A stretch of DNA of 64,000 nt from Klebsiella variicola (GCF_000828055.2 NZ_CP010523.2:4774001-4838000), one strand, 5' to 3'; shown: positions 26,949 to 37,280, counted from the stretch's first letter. Notes: a model not told the origin generated them from the letters alone. Numbers and translations: made by a program.

Positions 26949-27494
26949 ATGAAAAAGCTTAACATCCTGATTGTTGCTGCCCTGACCGCGGTCTCTGGTT
27001 CCGCCATGGCGATGGGATTTACCGTTGAACAAGGTAAAAACTTCACCAATCTGAATATGGAAATGGGTAAATCCTCTTCTGGCCTGTACGCCGAAAGCCA
27101 CTGGCTGAAGAATACCGATGATGGTAGCCAGACCGGCGGCGTTGGCGCGGGTTACAATCTGGAAGTAGGTCCGGTTATGCTCAACGCTGGCGCGAAAGCT
27201 ATCTACCTCGGGCCGAAAAAAGGCGATAACGGCGTCGCGTTTCCGGTCGGCGGCGGGGTGAACGTGGCCCTGACCGACAGCATCCACGTGTTTGGCGAAG
27301 GGTATGTCGCGCCGGACGGCCTGAACAACAGCGTAAAAAACTATGTCGAAGCGAACGGCGGCGTAAGCTGGTCCCCGATTGGTCCAGTGACGTTGAAAGT
27401 GGGTTACCGTCACGTGAGCGTTGACGGCAAAGAGGGTCGCCCAAACCACACCCTGATTGATGGCGCCTACGTGGGCGGCGGAGTCACCTTCTGA
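26949..27494 (+). CDS. YfaZ-family outer-membrane protein
   Basis: This 181-aa predicted outer-membrane beta-barrel has a signal peptide (MKKLNILIVAALTAVSGSAMA), then alternating strands rich in Gly and aromatic residues, ending AYVGGGVTF with a terminal Phe. The layout matches the YfaZ family; ligand unknown. The frame is open upstream, but the ATG at 26949 follows GAGGAGC and starts the signal peptide. Its stop overlaps the start of the next lipoprotein gene (TGATG). Confidence 0.85.
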   Translation: MKKLNILIVAALTAVSGSAMAMGFTVEQGKNFTNLNMEMGKSSSGLYAESHWLKNTDDGSQTGGVGAGYNLEVGPVMLNAGAKAIYLGPKKGDNGVAFPVGGGVNVALTDSIHVFGEGYVAPDGLNNSVKNYVEANGGVSWSPIGPVTLKVGYRHVSVDGKEGRPNHTLIDGAYVGGGVTF

Positions 27495-27814
27495 TGAAAC
27501 CACGTCTCGCCGCGCTCTCTGCGCTGAGCCTGGCGTTGCTGCTGACCGGCTGCACTCAGTATACCTGGGTGAAGCCGGGTTTAAGCGATGCCGAAATGCA
27601 TAAAAAGCTCACCGAATGTGAAGCGCAGGCCCTGGTCGATCTCCCTCCGGATAACGTGGTGACCGGGTCCAGTTCAGAAAAAACGGACAAAAAACATAAG
27701 AAACAGGATGTTGAAACAAGCTATACGGTAGAAGACGCGAATGAATATCAGCGGGAGACCTTAGTCGACAGCTGTATGTTCAAAAGCGGCTGGGATAAAG
27801 TCGAAGTGCAATGA
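27494..27814 (+). CDS. Small lipoprotein
   Basis: This 106-aa protein begins with a lipoprotein signal peptide and lipobox LLLTGC (Cys20). The mature part is hydrophilic, with a lysine cluster KTDKKHKKQD and two further Cys residues. Function unknown. Translational coupling to the YfaZ-family porin gene suggests the two act together at the outer membrane. A bidirectional terminator follows. Confidence 0.8.
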   Translation: MKPRLAALSALSLALLLTGCTQYTWVKPGLSDAEMHKKLTECEAQALVDLPPDNVVTGSSSEKTDKKHKKQDVETSYTVEDANEYQRETLVDSCMFKSGWDKVEVQ

Positions 27815-27823
27815 ATCTATTAT

Positions 27824-27853
27824 AAAAAAACCTGCCGAATGGCAGGTTTTTTT
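27824..27853. terminator. Bidirectional Rho-independent terminator
   Basis: Seven A residues, stem CCTGCC / GGCAGG with GAAT loop, and seven T residues. It is symmetrical, so it can serve both the lipoprotein gene from the left and the aldehyde dehydrogenase gene from the right. Confidence 0.92.
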
Positions 27854-27863
27854 ATGGCCGGGC

Positions 27864-29234
27864 TTAGTGGCGCACCACCACCAGCTTCTGGTTCACAAAC
27901 TCTTTGATGCCGAGATCGGAGAGCTCCCGTCCGTAACCGGAACGCTTCACGCCGCCAAACGGCAGCTCCGGCGCGGTATCGGTAAGCCAGTTGATATAAA
28001 CCATCCCGGTTTCAATGGCGGAGGCCATCCGTTTGGCGCGTTCGATATCCTGACTGAAGACCGCGCCGCCCAGACCATAGTGGGAATCATTGGCCAGCTG
28101 GATTGCCTCCTCGTCATTTTTCACCACGTAGATCTGCGCCACCGGGCCAAAGAACTCTTCGAAGTACGCCGGGTTGTCACGGGTGATACCGGTCAAAATG
28201 GTGGGTTCAAAGAAATTGCCTTCTCGTGCCACCGCTTTGCCACCCAGATGCAGCGTAGCGCCATTTTTCACCGCCTCGTCCACCTGTTTGCTTAGGGTGT
28301 CCAGCGCATCTTTGGAAGAGAGCGGCCCCAGCGTGGTGCTTTCATCCAGCGGATCGCCGATTTTCACCTGGCGAAACGCCTCACTAAATTTCGCCAGAAA
28401 CGACTCAGCGATATTTTCGTGCAGGATAAAACGCTTGGCAGCGGTACACACCTGGCCGGCGTTATTCAGCCGCGCCTGGACGCCGATTTTCACCGCGCGT
28501 TCCAGGTCGGCATCGTCCAGTACCACAAATACATCGTTACCGCCCAGTTCCAGCGTCGATTTCTTAATATGCTTCGCCGCCTGCGCCGCCACCACGCTGC
28601 CGGCTTTCTCCGACCCGGTGAGCGCCGCGCCCTGCACGCGATCGTCGGCGATAATCTTCGCCACCTGCTCCTGGGAGATAAACAGGTTGGTCCACGCCCC
28701 TTCCGGTGCGCCGGCCTCACGCACCAGATGGGCAAAGGTCTCCGCGCAGTGCGGCACAATGCTGGCGTGTTTGGCGATAACCGGGTTGCCGGCCGCCAGG
28801 TTTGGCGCCAGGACGCGCATCAGCTGGTAATAGGGGAAGTTCCACGGCTCCACCGCCATTAAGACGCCGATGGGATGATGCTCAACCCAGGCGTCGCCGA
28901 GTTCGGAGGGATATTTCACCGGCGCCAGCAACGATTTGGCGTTATCGGCATAATAGCGGGCGATCTGCGCGCAAAGTTTCACTTCGCCGCGGCTCTGCTT
29001 AATGAGTTTCCCCATATCCTGGCTGGCGATTTTTGCCAGTTCCTCCGCCCGGCTGTCGATCAGATCAGCCAGCTTATGCAGTACCGCCAGCCGCGGTTCA
29101 ATATCGCCTTTTGCCCAGGCTGAATGGTAGAGCGCATCCGCCTGCTGCAGCGCCGCCTCCACGTCCGCGTCGCTGTGCGCCGGGTACGTTTTAATAAGCT
29201 GATTATTCGCAGGATTCACCGTCTGATAGGCCAT
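27864..29234 (-). CDS. NAD(P)-dependent succinate-semialdehyde dehydrogenase family protein
   Basis: This 456-aa aldehyde dehydrogenase resembles E. coli Sad (YneI) in length and layout. It has PWNFPYYQLMR near residue 130, GSEKAG near 207, the catalytic base Glu229 in LELGGND, and the nucleophile Cys263 in NAGQVCTAAKRF. The likely substrate is succinic semialdehyde or a similar aldehyde. Since HpaI releases succinic semialdehyde, a link to the hpa pathway is possible but the gene is 18 kb away and separately transcribed. Confidence 0.85.
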   Translation of the reverse strand: MAYQTVNPANNQLIKTYPAHSDADVEAALQQADALYHSAWAKGDIEPRLAVLHKLADLIDSRAEELAKIASQDMGKLIKQSRGEVKLCAQIARYYADNAKSLLAPVKYPSELGDAWVEHHPIGVLMAVEPWNFPYYQLMRVLAPNLAAGNPVIAKHASIVPHCAETFAHLVREAGAPEGAWTNLFISQEQVAKIIADDRVQGAALTGSEKAGSVVAAQAAKHIKKSTLELGGNDVFVVLDDADLERAVKIGVQARLNNAGQVCTAAKRFILHENIAESFLAKFSEAFRQVKIGDPLDESTTLGPLSSKDALDTLSKQVDEAVKNGATLHLGGKAVAREGNFFEPTILTGITRDNPAYFEEFFGPVAQIYVVKNDEEAIQLANDSHYGLGGAVFSQDIERAKRMASAIETGMVYINWLTDTAPELPFGGVKRSGYGRELSDLGIKEFVNQKLVVVRH

Positions 29235-29392
29235 ATCGCATGTCTCCTTGTTATCGCTATTAAGGCAGTCAAAAATGCCGTCAAGGATATTAAGGGTAGT
29301 CGAGATGGCTGGCGATGCGGGTAAAGTTAGGTATATCCGGAATATTCCATAAAAAGGCTAACCGGGGCTACCTTCAGGCCGCCCCGGCGTTA

Positions 29393-30307
29393 TCAATGCG
29401 CCAGCGTGGCGATCTCGTCGGCGGCCAGGCCAGTGATTTTCACCACCGTCTCGCGGGCAATACCGTCGTCCAGCATCCTCTGTGCAATGCGCAGCGCCTC
29501 GGCATGCTGTCCTTCTTGCCGGCCTTCCCGTTTGCCTTTTCTGCGGCCCACTTCCTGTAATCTTTCGGCGATGGTCATTAAGCTCTCCCTGTGCTGAGGA
29601 ACCCGTTGCGCCACTTCGTGGATAAACCGGCCAAAGCGGCGCGCGTTGCCAGTTTGCAGCAGATAATTAAACAGCGTTTTTAGCTGTCTGTCATTAGCGT
29701 CACCGCTAAGTAAAATCGTCGTCAGCTGCTCAACAATCCCCATTAAATCGCGCTGGCGAATATGCTTCTGTATCAGCTCAAGTAGCGCCACGCGCCGATG
29801 GCTAACGATTTCATCGTCGGGGATCACCGTGATATCCACCAGCGGAAAGGGCGAGATATAAAGCTCCCTCGCCAGTTGCGGATCGGTAAAGCAGTCCAGC
29901 CAGTTGAGCGACCACGGGTATGGCGTGGTCGCCCCGTGGTAGAACAGCATCGGCACCACCAGCGGCAGTCTGGTATGACCACTATCAAGATGGCGCTGCA
30001 TCGCGGCGATGGCGTAGCGCATCAGGCGGAAGGCCATCTGCGCATCCGGCGAGCTCTGATGTTCGATAACCACATAAATGTAGCCCTCGCCAGACGCGGT
30101 TTTGAGTGACCACAGCACATCGGAGTACCAGGCCCGCAGGCTCTCCTCGATAAAGCTTGCCGATTCCAGCTGTAAGGTATCGAGGTCGCAGCGCTGACGC
30201 AGCGCAGGCGGTAAATGGATCGCCAGGAAATCACGCGCGGTGTCGGCCTGAGTGAGAAACTGTTTAAACACCGCATCATGCGGCGTCGAGGTGGTACCCT
30301 TTGCCAT
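29393..30307 (-). CDS. Rpn-family recombination-promoting nuclease/putative transposase
   Basis: This 304-aa member of the YhgA-like family has a PD-(D/E)xK nuclease core: [11 protein letters not shown] at residue 10, SDVLWSLKT with Asp63, and [10 protein letters not shown] with Glu82 and Gln84. A lysine/arginine-rich segment ([26 protein letters not shown]) near residue 255 leads to a C-terminal helix. Such proteins act as RecA-independent recombination nucleases. It stands alone between unrelated genes with no terminal repeats, so it is not an insertion sequence. Confidence 0.88.
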   Translation of the reverse strand: MAKGTTSTPHDAVFKQFLTQADTARDFLAIHLPPALRQRCDLDTLQLESASFIEESLRAWYSDVLWSLKTASGEGYIYVVIEHQSSPDAQMAFRLMRYAIAAMQRHLDSGHTRLPLVVPMLFYHGATTPYPWSLNWLDCFTDPQLARELYISPFPLVDITVIPDDEIVSHRRVALLELIQKHIRQRDLMGIVEQLTTILLSGDANDRQLKTLFNYLLQTGNARRFGRFIHEVAQRVPQHRESLMTIAERLQEVGRRKGKREGRQEGQHAEALRIAQRMLDDGIARETVVKITGLAADEIATLAH

Positions 30308-30524
30308 CGGCTCATCCCTGCCTGCTTATCCTGCAGGGACTCTACGCGCTCGGAATGTTTCTGACACCCGGGCAATACAACCTTTACGCACCGCCACGAA
30401 AATAGATTTCCCCGGACTGCAAGCGCGACATCCTTTTTCGAGGCGGTACGCAAATCCAGGCGGGCGACAGCCTCCGCGCAGCATGCTATAAACGACCTCT
30501 CCCTCCTCAGCAAAGGTCGATGCG

Positions 30525-31340
30525 GTGAACCATACCCGAGATATCCCCCAAACCTTCTGGCGAGACGATCGTCTACCGTGGCTGGAGCTGCGCAGCACCT
30601 GGCGCAGCCGCCAGGCCTACAAACGCCACAGCCACCCGCAGCTCTCGGTGGGGGCGATTATCGAGGGGGAAACGCGCTGCCTGTGCAATGGTGAGGAATA
30701 TCTCCTGCAGCCCGGGGATCTGATCGTGATCCCCCCGCACGCGCCGCATAGCTGTAATCCGCTGCATGACAGGCCGCGCAGCTATCATATGCTGTACCTG
30801 GAGGCGGCATGGTGCCACGCGCAGCGCCCGGATATTCCCCCTGGCGCCAGTATCGCCTCGCCGCAGCCACTGTTGCGCGACAGCCCTCTCTTTGCCTGTT
30901 TCCAGCAGGTTGTCGCCCTGATGAGCCGCGGGAGCCTTGAACAACTGCCCGCCCGGCTGGCGCAACTCCTGCACGCGCTGCCGCTGTGCGCCACCGCGCC
31001 GCAGGCGCCACATCACGCCAGCGCCCTGCTGTTTCAGCGCCTGGCGACAGATCTGCCAGCGCCGCCGTCGCTGGATAAGCTGGCCCACGACAGCGCGCTT
31101 CGTAAAGAGACCGTTATCCGCGCCGTGAAACAGGATACCGGCCTGACACCCGCCAGTTTGATCAACATGGCGCGCATCGAATATGCGAAAACGCGTTTAC
31201 GCGCCGGGGATCCTATTGCCGATGTCGGCTATCAGGCTGGCTTTGCCGATCAGAGCCATTTCCATAAAACCTTTGTCAGCTATACCGCCGCCACGCCGCG
31301 GCAATATGCGCATCGCAGATCAATATCCGACAATAAGTAA
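30525..31340 (+). CDS. AraC-family transcriptional regulator with N-terminal cupin
   Basis: This 271-aa regulator has an N-terminal cupin sensor (YKRHSHPQLSVGAIIEG, then LLQPGDLIVIPPHAPHSCNP) and a C-terminal AraC DNA-binding domain (ALRKETVIRAVKQDTGLTPASLINM and IADVGYQAGFADQSHFHKTF). The start is GTG at 30525; the nearby ATG at 30520 is out of frame and hits a stop at once. The LysE-type exporter gene begins 48 bases downstream on the same strand and is the likeliest target. Confidence 0.88.
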   Translation: MNHTRDIPQTFWRDDRLPWLELRSTWRSRQAYKRHSHPQLSVGAIIEGETRCLCNGEEYLLQPGDLIVIPPHAPHSCNPLHDRPRSYHMLYLEAAWCHAQRPDIPPGASIASPQPLLRDSPLFACFQQVVALMSRGSLEQLPARLAQLLHALPLCATAPQAPHHASALLFQRLATDLPAPPSLDKLAHDSALRKETVIRAVKQDTGLTPASLINMARIEYAKTRLRAGDPIADVGYQAGFADQSHFHKTFVSYTAATPRQYAHRRSISDNK

Positions 31341-31387
31341 TACGGTACTTCGCTTAGGGTGGCCTCAGTACCATTATCGAGGCCACT

Positions 31388-32050
31388 ATGCATACCTTAT
31401 CGACGCTCTTTCCCGCCGTCTTCCCGGCGCTAGCCCTGTCTCACTTTGTCGCTCTGCTCAGCCCGGGCCCTGATTTTTTTCTGTTAGTCGGCTACGCCGT
31501 GCGCTACCGGATCCGCGGCAGCATCGGGCTATGTCTCGGCATCGCCGCCGGCAATGCGCTATATATTGTTCTCGCCATCGTCGGCTGGGGGCTTCTGCGT
31601 CAGGCGCCGCTGCTGTTTTTGCTCATTGAGCTGTTGGGGGCGGGCTATTTACTGTGGGTTGGCAGCCTGCTGATACGCAGCCGTCCCGCGACGCTGGCGG
31701 TGGAGAGCATTCGCGCATCGCGTCCGGGGTTCGGCAGGCAGCTGCTGCTCGGGCTGGGGTCATCGCTGCTCAACCCCAAAAACGCTCTGTTTTATCTGGC
31801 GCTGATGACTTCCCTGCTCGGGCCGGCGGTCACCCTGTTGCAGCAAACGGTGAGCGGGTTGTGGATGGTCAGCGTGGTGTTCTTCTGGGATTTACTGCTG
31901 GTGAGTGCGATTGCGCTGCCGCAGGTACAGCGCCGCCTGGGCGCCATCGTCTGGCGAGTCGAGCGGGCGGCAGGGGCGGTCCTGATGATCTTCGGTCTGT
32001 GGATTATCTGGCGATTTTTGCACGACCTCGCCGTCAGGTTATATGCTTAA
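31388..32050 (+). CDS. LysE/RhtB-family amino-acid exporter
   Basis: This 220-aa inner-membrane protein has about six hydrophobic segments and the family signature [20 protein letters not shown] near the N-terminus and [11 protein letters not shown] in the middle. It probably exports an amino acid or analogue. It follows the AraC-type regulator and overlaps yjiN by eight bases. Confidence 0.88.
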   Translation: MHTLSTLFPAVFPALALSHFVALLSPGPDFFLLVGYAVRYRIRGSIGLCLGIAAGNALYIVLAIVGWGLLRQAPLLFLLIELLGAGYLLWVGSLLIRSRPATLAVESIRASRPGFGRQLLLGLGSSLLNPKNALFYLALMTSLLGPAVTLLQQTVSGLWMVSVVFFWDLLLVSAIALPQVQRRLGAIVWRVERAAGAVLMIFGLWIIWRFLHDLAVRLYA

Positions 32051-33335
32051 GTTTATGGAAAAACTCGCTGAACTCAAACGCGCCAAACTGCTGGCGCTGT
32101 CGCTGCTGCTGATCGCCGCCGCGCTATTTATCACCACCCTGCTGCTGCCGCCGACGCCGTGGGTCAGCGCGCTAAAGGCCATTTCCGAAGCGGCGATGGT
32201 CGGGGCGCTGGCCGACTGGTTTGCGGTGGTCGCGTTGTTTCGTCGTATTCCGCTGCCCTTTGTCGCCCGCCATACCGCGATTATCCCGCGTAACAAAGAC
32301 CGCATCGCCGATAATCTTGGCCGCTTTGTCGAGGAGAAGTTCCTCGATACCCCGTCGCTGGTCGCGTTGATCCGCCGCTATGAGCCAGCCCTGATGCTCG
32401 GCAACTGGTTCAGCCAGCCGGAGAATGCCCGGCGGGTCGGCCAGCATCTGCTGCAGGTGATGAGCGGTTTTCTTGAACTGACCGACGACGCACGCATTCA
32501 GCGCCTGCTGCGCCGCGCGGTACATAAGGCGATCGATAAAGTCGACCTGACGCAGACCAGCGCCATGATGCTGGAGGGAATGACCCGCGACAATCGCCAC
32601 CAGAAGCTGCTGGATTCGCTGATAAGCCAGCTTATCGCCCTGCTGCAGCGGGACAACTCCCGCGCCTTTATCGCCCGCGGCATCGTGCGCTGGCTGGAGA
32701 CCGAGCACCCGCTGAAGGCCAAACTGTTACCCACCGAGTGGCTCGGCGAGCACAGCGCCGAGATGGTCACCGATGCGGTGAATACCCTGCTGGACGAGGT
32801 GAGCCATGACCGTACCCACCAGATCCGCCAGGCCTTCGACCACGCGGTGCAGAAGCTTATCGACAACCTGAAATCCGACCCGCTCATGGCGCAGAAGGCC
32901 GAGAACATCAAAGCATATCTGAAAAATGATGAGACCTTTAACCGCTATCTCGGTGAAGTGTGGGGCGACCTGCGCAGCTGGGTAAAAAACGATATCAGCA
33001 GCGATGACTCACGTATTAAGCAGCGCATCGCCGAGGCTGGCCAGTGGTTCGGTGAAACCTTACTCCGCGACGACGCCCTGCGCGAATCGCTTAACGAACA
33101 CCTGGAACAGGCGGCGCACCGGGTGGCGCCGGAGTTCGCCGCCTTCCTCACCCGCCATATCAGCGACACGGTGAAGAGCTGGGACGCCCGCGATATGTCG
33201 CGGCAGATCGAGCTCAATATCGGTAAAGATCTGCAGTTTATCCGCATCAACGGCACCCTGGTGGGGGGGACCATCGGCCTGATGTTGTGGCTGTTCTCGC
33301 AGATCCCCTCGCTGCTGCATCTGCATATTGGTTAG
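32043..33335 (+). CDS. yjiN: YjiN, DUF445 inner-membrane protein
   Basis: This 430-aa DUF445 protein, close to E. coli YjiN, has a hydrophobic hairpin at residues 16-38, the conserved [24 protein letters not shown] block, long charged helices, and a C-terminal membrane segment ([17 protein letters not shown]). Function unknown. The mdtM gene follows as in E. coli. Confidence 0.92.
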   Translation: MLKFMEKLAELKRAKLLALSLLLIAAALFITTLLLPPTPWVSALKAISEAAMVGALADWFAVVALFRRIPLPFVARHTAIIPRNKDRIADNLGRFVEEKFLDTPSLVALIRRYEPALMLGNWFSQPENARRVGQHLLQVMSGFLELTDDARIQRLLRRAVHKAIDKVDLTQTSAMMLEGMTRDNRHQKLLDSLISQLIALLQRDNSRAFIARGIVRWLETEHPLKAKLLPTEWLGEHSAEMVTDAVNTLLDEVSHDRTHQIRQAFDHAVQKLIDNLKSDPLMAQKAENIKAYLKNDETFNRYLGEVWGDLRSWVKNDISSDDSRIKQRIAEAGQWFGETLLRDDALRESLNEHLEQAAHRVAPEFAAFLTRHISDTVKSWDARDMSRQIELNIGKDLQFIRINGTLVGGTIGLMLWLFSQIPSLLHLHIG

Positions 33336-33388
33336 CAATGATACTATCCGAACAATAGCGCTGATAAATATTCCACAGGGAGGGAGAA

Positions 33389-34636
33389 ATGATGCACCGG
33401 ATTTCCCACTGGCTGACCCGCCACGCCGCCGCGCTGTTCTTCCCGGCGGCGCTCATTCTGTATGATTTTTCAGCCTATCTTACTACCGACCTGATCCAGC
33501 CGGGGATCCTCCACGTGGTGCGGGATTTCAATGCCGATGTGGCGCTGGCTCCTGCCTCGGTGAGCCTGTATATGGCCGGCGGCATGGCGCTGCAATGGCT
33601 GTTGGGGCCGCTCTCTGACCGGATCGGACGGCGTCCGGTACTGCTCACCGGCGCGCTGATTTTCACCCTCGCGTGCCTGGCGACGTTGTTCACCACCTCC
33701 ATGACCCAGTTCCTGATTGCCCGCTTCGTGCAGGGCACCAGCATCTGCTTTATCGCCACCGTCGGCTACGTCACCGTGCAGGAGGCCTTTGAGGAAAAAA
33801 GATCGATCAGGCTGATGGCGGTGATCACCTCCGTCGTGCTGGTGGCGCCGATCGTCGGCCCGCTCTCCGGCGCGGCGCTGATGCATTTCATCCACTGGAA
33901 AGCGCTGTTCGGCATCATCGCCGCCATGGGGCTGGTGGCCTGGCTCGGCCTGCTGTTGACCATGCCGGAGACGGTGCGCCGCGGCGATGTGCCATTCAGC
34001 CTGCCCGGCGTGCTGCGCGATTTCCGCGCCGTCTTTCGTAACCGCATCTTTTTACTCGGCGCCGCCACGCTGTCTCTGAGCTATATTCCGCTGATGAGCT
34101 GGGTGGCGGTATCGCCAGTGATTTTAATGGACGCCGGCGGGCTGACCACCAGCGAGTTCGCCTGGAGCCAGGTACCAGTCTTTAGCGCCGTCATCATCGC
34201 TAATCTGTCGGTGGCGCGCTGGGTAAAAGATCCCACCCGCCCGCGCTTTGTGCTCAGCGCGGTCCCGATACAGATGCTCGGCCTGGCCATCCTGATCGTT
34301 GGGAATCTGATATGGCCGCACGTCTGGCTGTGGTCAGTGCTCGGCACCTGCTTCTACGCCTTCGGCATCGGGCTGATTTTCCCGACGCTGTTTCGCTTTA
34401 CCCTCTTTTCCAACGACCTGCCGAAAGGCACGGTCTCCGCCTCGCTGAATATCGTGATCCTCAGCGTCAGCGCGTTATCGATTGAAGGCGCGCGCTGGCT
34501 GTGGTTCCATGGCGGCAGACTCCCCTTCCACCTGTTGGCGGTGGCCGCCGGGATCGTCGCCGCCTGCTGCCTGGCCGGACTGTTACGCCATCAGCGCCAG
34601 TGTGGGCAAGCGGTGATCGAAGCCCGGCAGTCGTGA
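33389..34636 (+). CDS. mdtM: MdtM, multidrug MFS efflux pump
   Basis: This 415-aa 12-helix major facilitator is close to E. coli MdtM. It has the Asp in [19 protein letters not shown] of helix 1, motif [15 protein letters not shown] near residue 73, and motif C-like [13 protein letters not shown]. It exports drugs and quaternary amines by proton antiport. It is preceded by GGGAGGGAG. Confidence 0.93.
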   Translation: MMHRISHWLTRHAAALFFPAALILYDFSAYLTTDLIQPGILHVVRDFNADVALAPASVSLYMAGGMALQWLLGPLSDRIGRRPVLLTGALIFTLACLATLFTTSMTQFLIARFVQGTSICFIATVGYVTVQEAFEEKRSIRLMAVITSVVLVAPIVGPLSGAALMHFIHWKALFGIIAAMGLVAWLGLLLTMPETVRRGDVPFSLPGVLRDFRAVFRNRIFLLGAATLSLSYIPLMSWVAVSPVILMDAGGLTTSEFAWSQVPVFSAVIIANLSVARWVKDPTRPRFVLSAVPIQMLGLAILIVGNLIWPHVWLWSVLGTCFYAFGIGLIFPTLFRFTLFSNDLPKGTVSASLNIVILSVSALSIEGARWLWFHGGRLPFHLLAVAAGIVAACCLAGLLRHQRQCGQAVIEARQS

Positions 34637-34661
34637 GCCCTTTTACGGAGAAAGCTCCATC

Positions 34662-34901
34662 ATGAACGACATTGAACTCAGCCCGGCACAGCGCGACCTG
34701 CTGCGCGATAAGCTCAGCAAGTACTGCGAAGAGACCTTCAACCTCGAGCTGGAGCAGTTTGACGCCGAGTTTTTTGTCGACTTTATCGCCAAAGAGCTGG
34801 GGCCGCTGTTTTACAACGCCGGTATCGAAGAGGCTATCCGCACCCATCTGGCGTGGAGCGAGCGGATCCAGGAAGAGATGGATTTGAAGAAGGTCTATTA
34901 A
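34662..34901 (+). CDS. DUF2164 family protein
   Basis: This 79-aa acidic soluble protein has the DUF2164 pattern LRDKLSKYCEETFNLELEQFDAEFFVDFIAKELGP and YNAGIEEA. Function unknown. It starts 25 bases after mdtM on the same strand and is probably co-transcribed with it. Confidence 0.88.
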   Translation: MNDIELSPAQRDLLRDKLSKYCEETFNLELEQFDAEFFVDFIAKELGPLFYNAGIEEAIRTHLAWSERIQEEMDLKKVY

Positions 34902-34998
34902 CGCCGCGCGCAGACGCAGGAGATCAATAAAAGCTCACAAACAACAGGGCTATAATGGCGACTCTTTCAGCATCTCCCGTGTACGGGGAAGGAAAATC

Positions 34999-36150
34999 AT
35001 GTCGCTTATCACCGATCTACCCGCCATTTTTGACCAGTTCTCAGAAGCTCGCCAGAAGGGCTTTCTCACCGTCATGGATCTTAAAGAGCAGAACGTGCCG
35101 CTGGTGGGCACCTACTGCACCTTTATGCCTCAGGAGATCGCCATGGCGGCGGGCGCCATTGTCGTTTCACTGTGCTCCACCTCCGATGAAACCATCGAGG
35201 AAGCGGAAAAAGATCTGCCGCGCAACCTCTGCCCGCTTATCAAAAGCAGCTATGGCTTCGGCAAAACCGATAAATGCCCGTACTTCTATTTCTCTGACCT
35301 GGTGGTCGGGGAAACCACCTGCGACGGTAAAAAGAAGATGTACGAGTACATGGCCGAGTTCAAGGCGGTCCACGTCATGCAGTTGCCGAACAGCGCCAGC
35401 GACGCCGCCTCCCGCGCGCTGTGGAAAGCGGAGATCCTGCGCCTGCAGCAGGTGATTGAGGACCGGTTTGGCACGCCGATTAGCGAGGCGGCGCTGCGCG
35501 AAGCCATCGTGTTGAAAAATCGCGAGCGCCGGGCGCTGGCCCACTTTTATCGTCTCGGGCAACTCAATCCGCCGGCGCTCAGCGGCGGCGACATCCTGAA
35601 AGTGGTATATGGCGCCACCTTCCGTTTCGACAAAACCGCCCTGATTGATGAACTGCATGCCATGGCGGACCGCATCCATCAGGAGTGGCGGCAGGGTAAA
35701 CGGCTCGAGCCACGTCCGCGGATCCTGATCACCGGCTGCCCGATCGGCGGCGCGGCGGAAAAAGTGGTCCGCGCCATCGAGGAAAACGGCGGCTGGGTGG
35801 TCGGCTATGAAAACTGCACCGGCGCGAAAGCCACCGAGCGCTGCGTGGCGGAAGAGGGCGACGTCTACGACGCCTTAACCGATAAATATCTCGCCATCGG
35901 TTGCTCCTGTATCTCCCCTAACGACCAGCGTCTGCAGTTGCTGAGCCAGATGGTGGAGGAGTATCAGGCCGACGGGGTGATCGACGTCATTTTGCAGGCC
36001 TGCCATACCTATGCCGTGGAATCGCTGGCGATTAAACGCCATCTGCGCCAGCAGCACGACCTTCCTTATATGGCGATAGAAACCGACTATTCGACGGCGG
36101 ACCTCGGCCAGCTCAGCACCCGCGTCGCCGCCTTTATCGAAATGCTGTAA
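34999..36150 (+). CDS. yjiM: YjiM, 2-hydroxyacyl-CoA dehydratase-like subunit
   Basis: This 383-aa protein (same length as E. coli YjiM) belongs to the HgdB/FldB-type subunit family. Conserved cysteines that could hold a 4Fe-4S cluster occur in VPLVGTYCTF, FGKTDKCPYF and ILQACHTYA; ITGCPIGGAAEKV begins the second domain. It pairs with the YjiL activator that follows. Only one dehydratase-type subunit is present, whereas classical enzymes use two, so the substrate is unclear. Confidence 0.92.
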   Translation: MSLITDLPAIFDQFSEARQKGFLTVMDLKEQNVPLVGTYCTFMPQEIAMAAGAIVVSLCSTSDETIEEAEKDLPRNLCPLIKSSYGFGKTDKCPYFYFSDLVVGETTCDGKKKMYEYMAEFKAVHVMQLPNSASDAASRALWKAEILRLQQVIEDRFGTPISEAALREAIVLKNRERRALAHFYRLGQLNPPALSGGDILKVVYGATFRFDKTALIDELHAMADRIHQEWRQGKRLEPRPRILITGCPIGGAAEKVVRAIEENGGWVVGYENCTGAKATERCVAEEGDVYDALTDKYLAIGCSCISPNDQRLQLLSQMVEEYQADGVIDVILQACHTYAVESLAIKRHLRQQHDLPYMAIETDYSTADLGQLSTRVAAFIEML

Positions 36151-36159
36151 GGAGCTCGC

Positions 36160-36927
36160 GTGAACTATACGGTTGGCATTGATTCCGGCTCCACCGCCAC
36201 AAAAGGCATCCTGCTGGCGGACGGCGTCATTGTACGCCGCTTCCTCTGCCCCACTCCCTTTCGCCCCGCCGACGCCATCCATAAGGCCTGGGAAACGCTA
36301 CGCGCCGGCCTCACGGAGACGCCTTTTTTAACCCTCACCGGCTATGGTCGCCAGTTGGTGGATTTTGCCGATAAGCAGGTGACGGAGATCTCTTGTCACG
36401 GCCTCGGCGCTCGCCTGCTGGCGCCGGAGACCCGCACGGTGATTGACATCGGCGGCCAGGACAGCAAAGTCATCCAGCTGGACGCCGAGGGCAACCTCAG
36501 CGACTTCCTGATGAATGATAAATGCGCCGCCGGCACCGGCCGCTTTCTGGACGTCATTTCGCGGACGCTTGGCGCCAGCGTCGAACAACTCGACAGCATC
36601 ACTACAGACGTCGAGCCGCATGCGATTACCAGCATGTGCACGGTGTTTGCCGAATCGGAGGTCATTAGCCTGCGGTCGGCCGGCGTCGCGCCGGAGGCGA
36701 TTCTGGCCGGGGTGATTAACGCCATGGCCCGGCGCAGCGCGAACTTTATTGGCCGCTTATCGGCGCAGGGGCCGCTGCTGTTTACCGGCGGCGTCAGCCA
36801 CTGCGCCACCTTTGCCCGGATGCTGGAAAGCCATGTCGGCATGGCGGTGACATCCCATCCCGACGCCCAGTTTGCCGGGGCGATCGGCGCGGCGCTGATC
36901 GGCCAGCGCCAGCGGAGGCGCGGATGA
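36160..36927 (+). CDS. yjiL: YjiL, BadF/BcrA/HgdC-type ATPase activator
   Basis: This 255-aa ASKHA-fold ATPase has phosphate 1 loop GIDSGSTATKG, phosphate 2 region DIGGQDSKVI, cluster-ligand cysteines in NDKCAAGTGRF and SMCTVFAESE, and an adenosine loop FTGGVSHC. In the family a dimer holds one 4Fe-4S cluster and injects an electron into the dehydratase partner, here YjiM. The GTG start at 36160 follows AAGGAGC. It overlaps the next gene by ATGA. Confidence 0.92.
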   Translation: MNYTVGIDSGSTATKGILLADGVIVRRFLCPTPFRPADAIHKAWETLRAGLTETPFLTLTGYGRQLVDFADKQVTEISCHGLGARLLAPETRTVIDIGGQDSKVIQLDAEGNLSDFLMNDKCAAGTGRFLDVISRTLGASVEQLDSITTDVEPHAITSMCTVFAESEVISLRSAGVAPEAILAGVINAMARRSANFIGRLSAQGPLLFTGGVSHCATFARMLESHVGMAVTSHPDAQFAGAIGAALIGQRQRRRG

Positions 36928-37280
36928 CAACCTTTCTGTTTTTATTTCATTCCACGGTGGGGGTGGTGCGGATGCGCAAAGCCCTGCAGGCGGCGGGAAT
37001 GACCTTCGAGGTGAAGGATATTCCGCGCCAGCTGCGCAGCGGCTGCGGATTGTGCATTTACCTGAGCTGCATGCCAGGCGATGAGCAACGATGGGTTATA
37101 CCCGGCGAAACGGCAGCCCTGTTTCGCGTCGCCGGAAATGACTATCACCTGTTGGCGACCTATGCACACCGCGGTAGCCCGGATGAGGCGTTAGCCGACA
37201 TCCGGGACGCTTCCCCGGTAGCGCTTACGCTTACCGGGGCTACCGACAAAATGCCCAACCGTAGCCCGGGTAAGGCGTAA
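36924..37280 (+). CDS. DUF3343 family protein (putative Se/S carrier-like)
   Basis: This 118-aa protein has a ferredoxin-like or TusA-like DUF3343 core of about 80 residues: LFLFHSTVGVVRMRKAL, then VKDIPRQLRSGCGLCIYL with a CxxC pair. The family is often annotated as a putative selenium/sulfur carrier. Coupling to yjiL (ATGA) suggests it serves the YjiM/YjiL system. The last 30 or so codons lie in REP sequence and do not look like conserved protein. Confidence 0.8.
   Translation: MTTFLFLFHSTVGVVRMRKALQAAGMTFEVKDIPRQLRSGCGLCIYLSCMPGDEQRWVIPGETAALFRVAGNDYHLLATYAHRGSPDEALADIRDASPVALTLTGATDKMPNRSPGKA

Noticed and set aside
27864..29234. Assigning the aldehyde dehydrogenase gene to the hpa operon
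   Set aside because: It is 18 kb away, on the opposite strand and behind its own terminator; only a biochemical link through succinic semialdehyde is possible.
29393..30307. Rpn-family gene as an insertion sequence
   Set aside because: No terminal inverted repeats or target-site duplication flank it; the family name transposase is historical.
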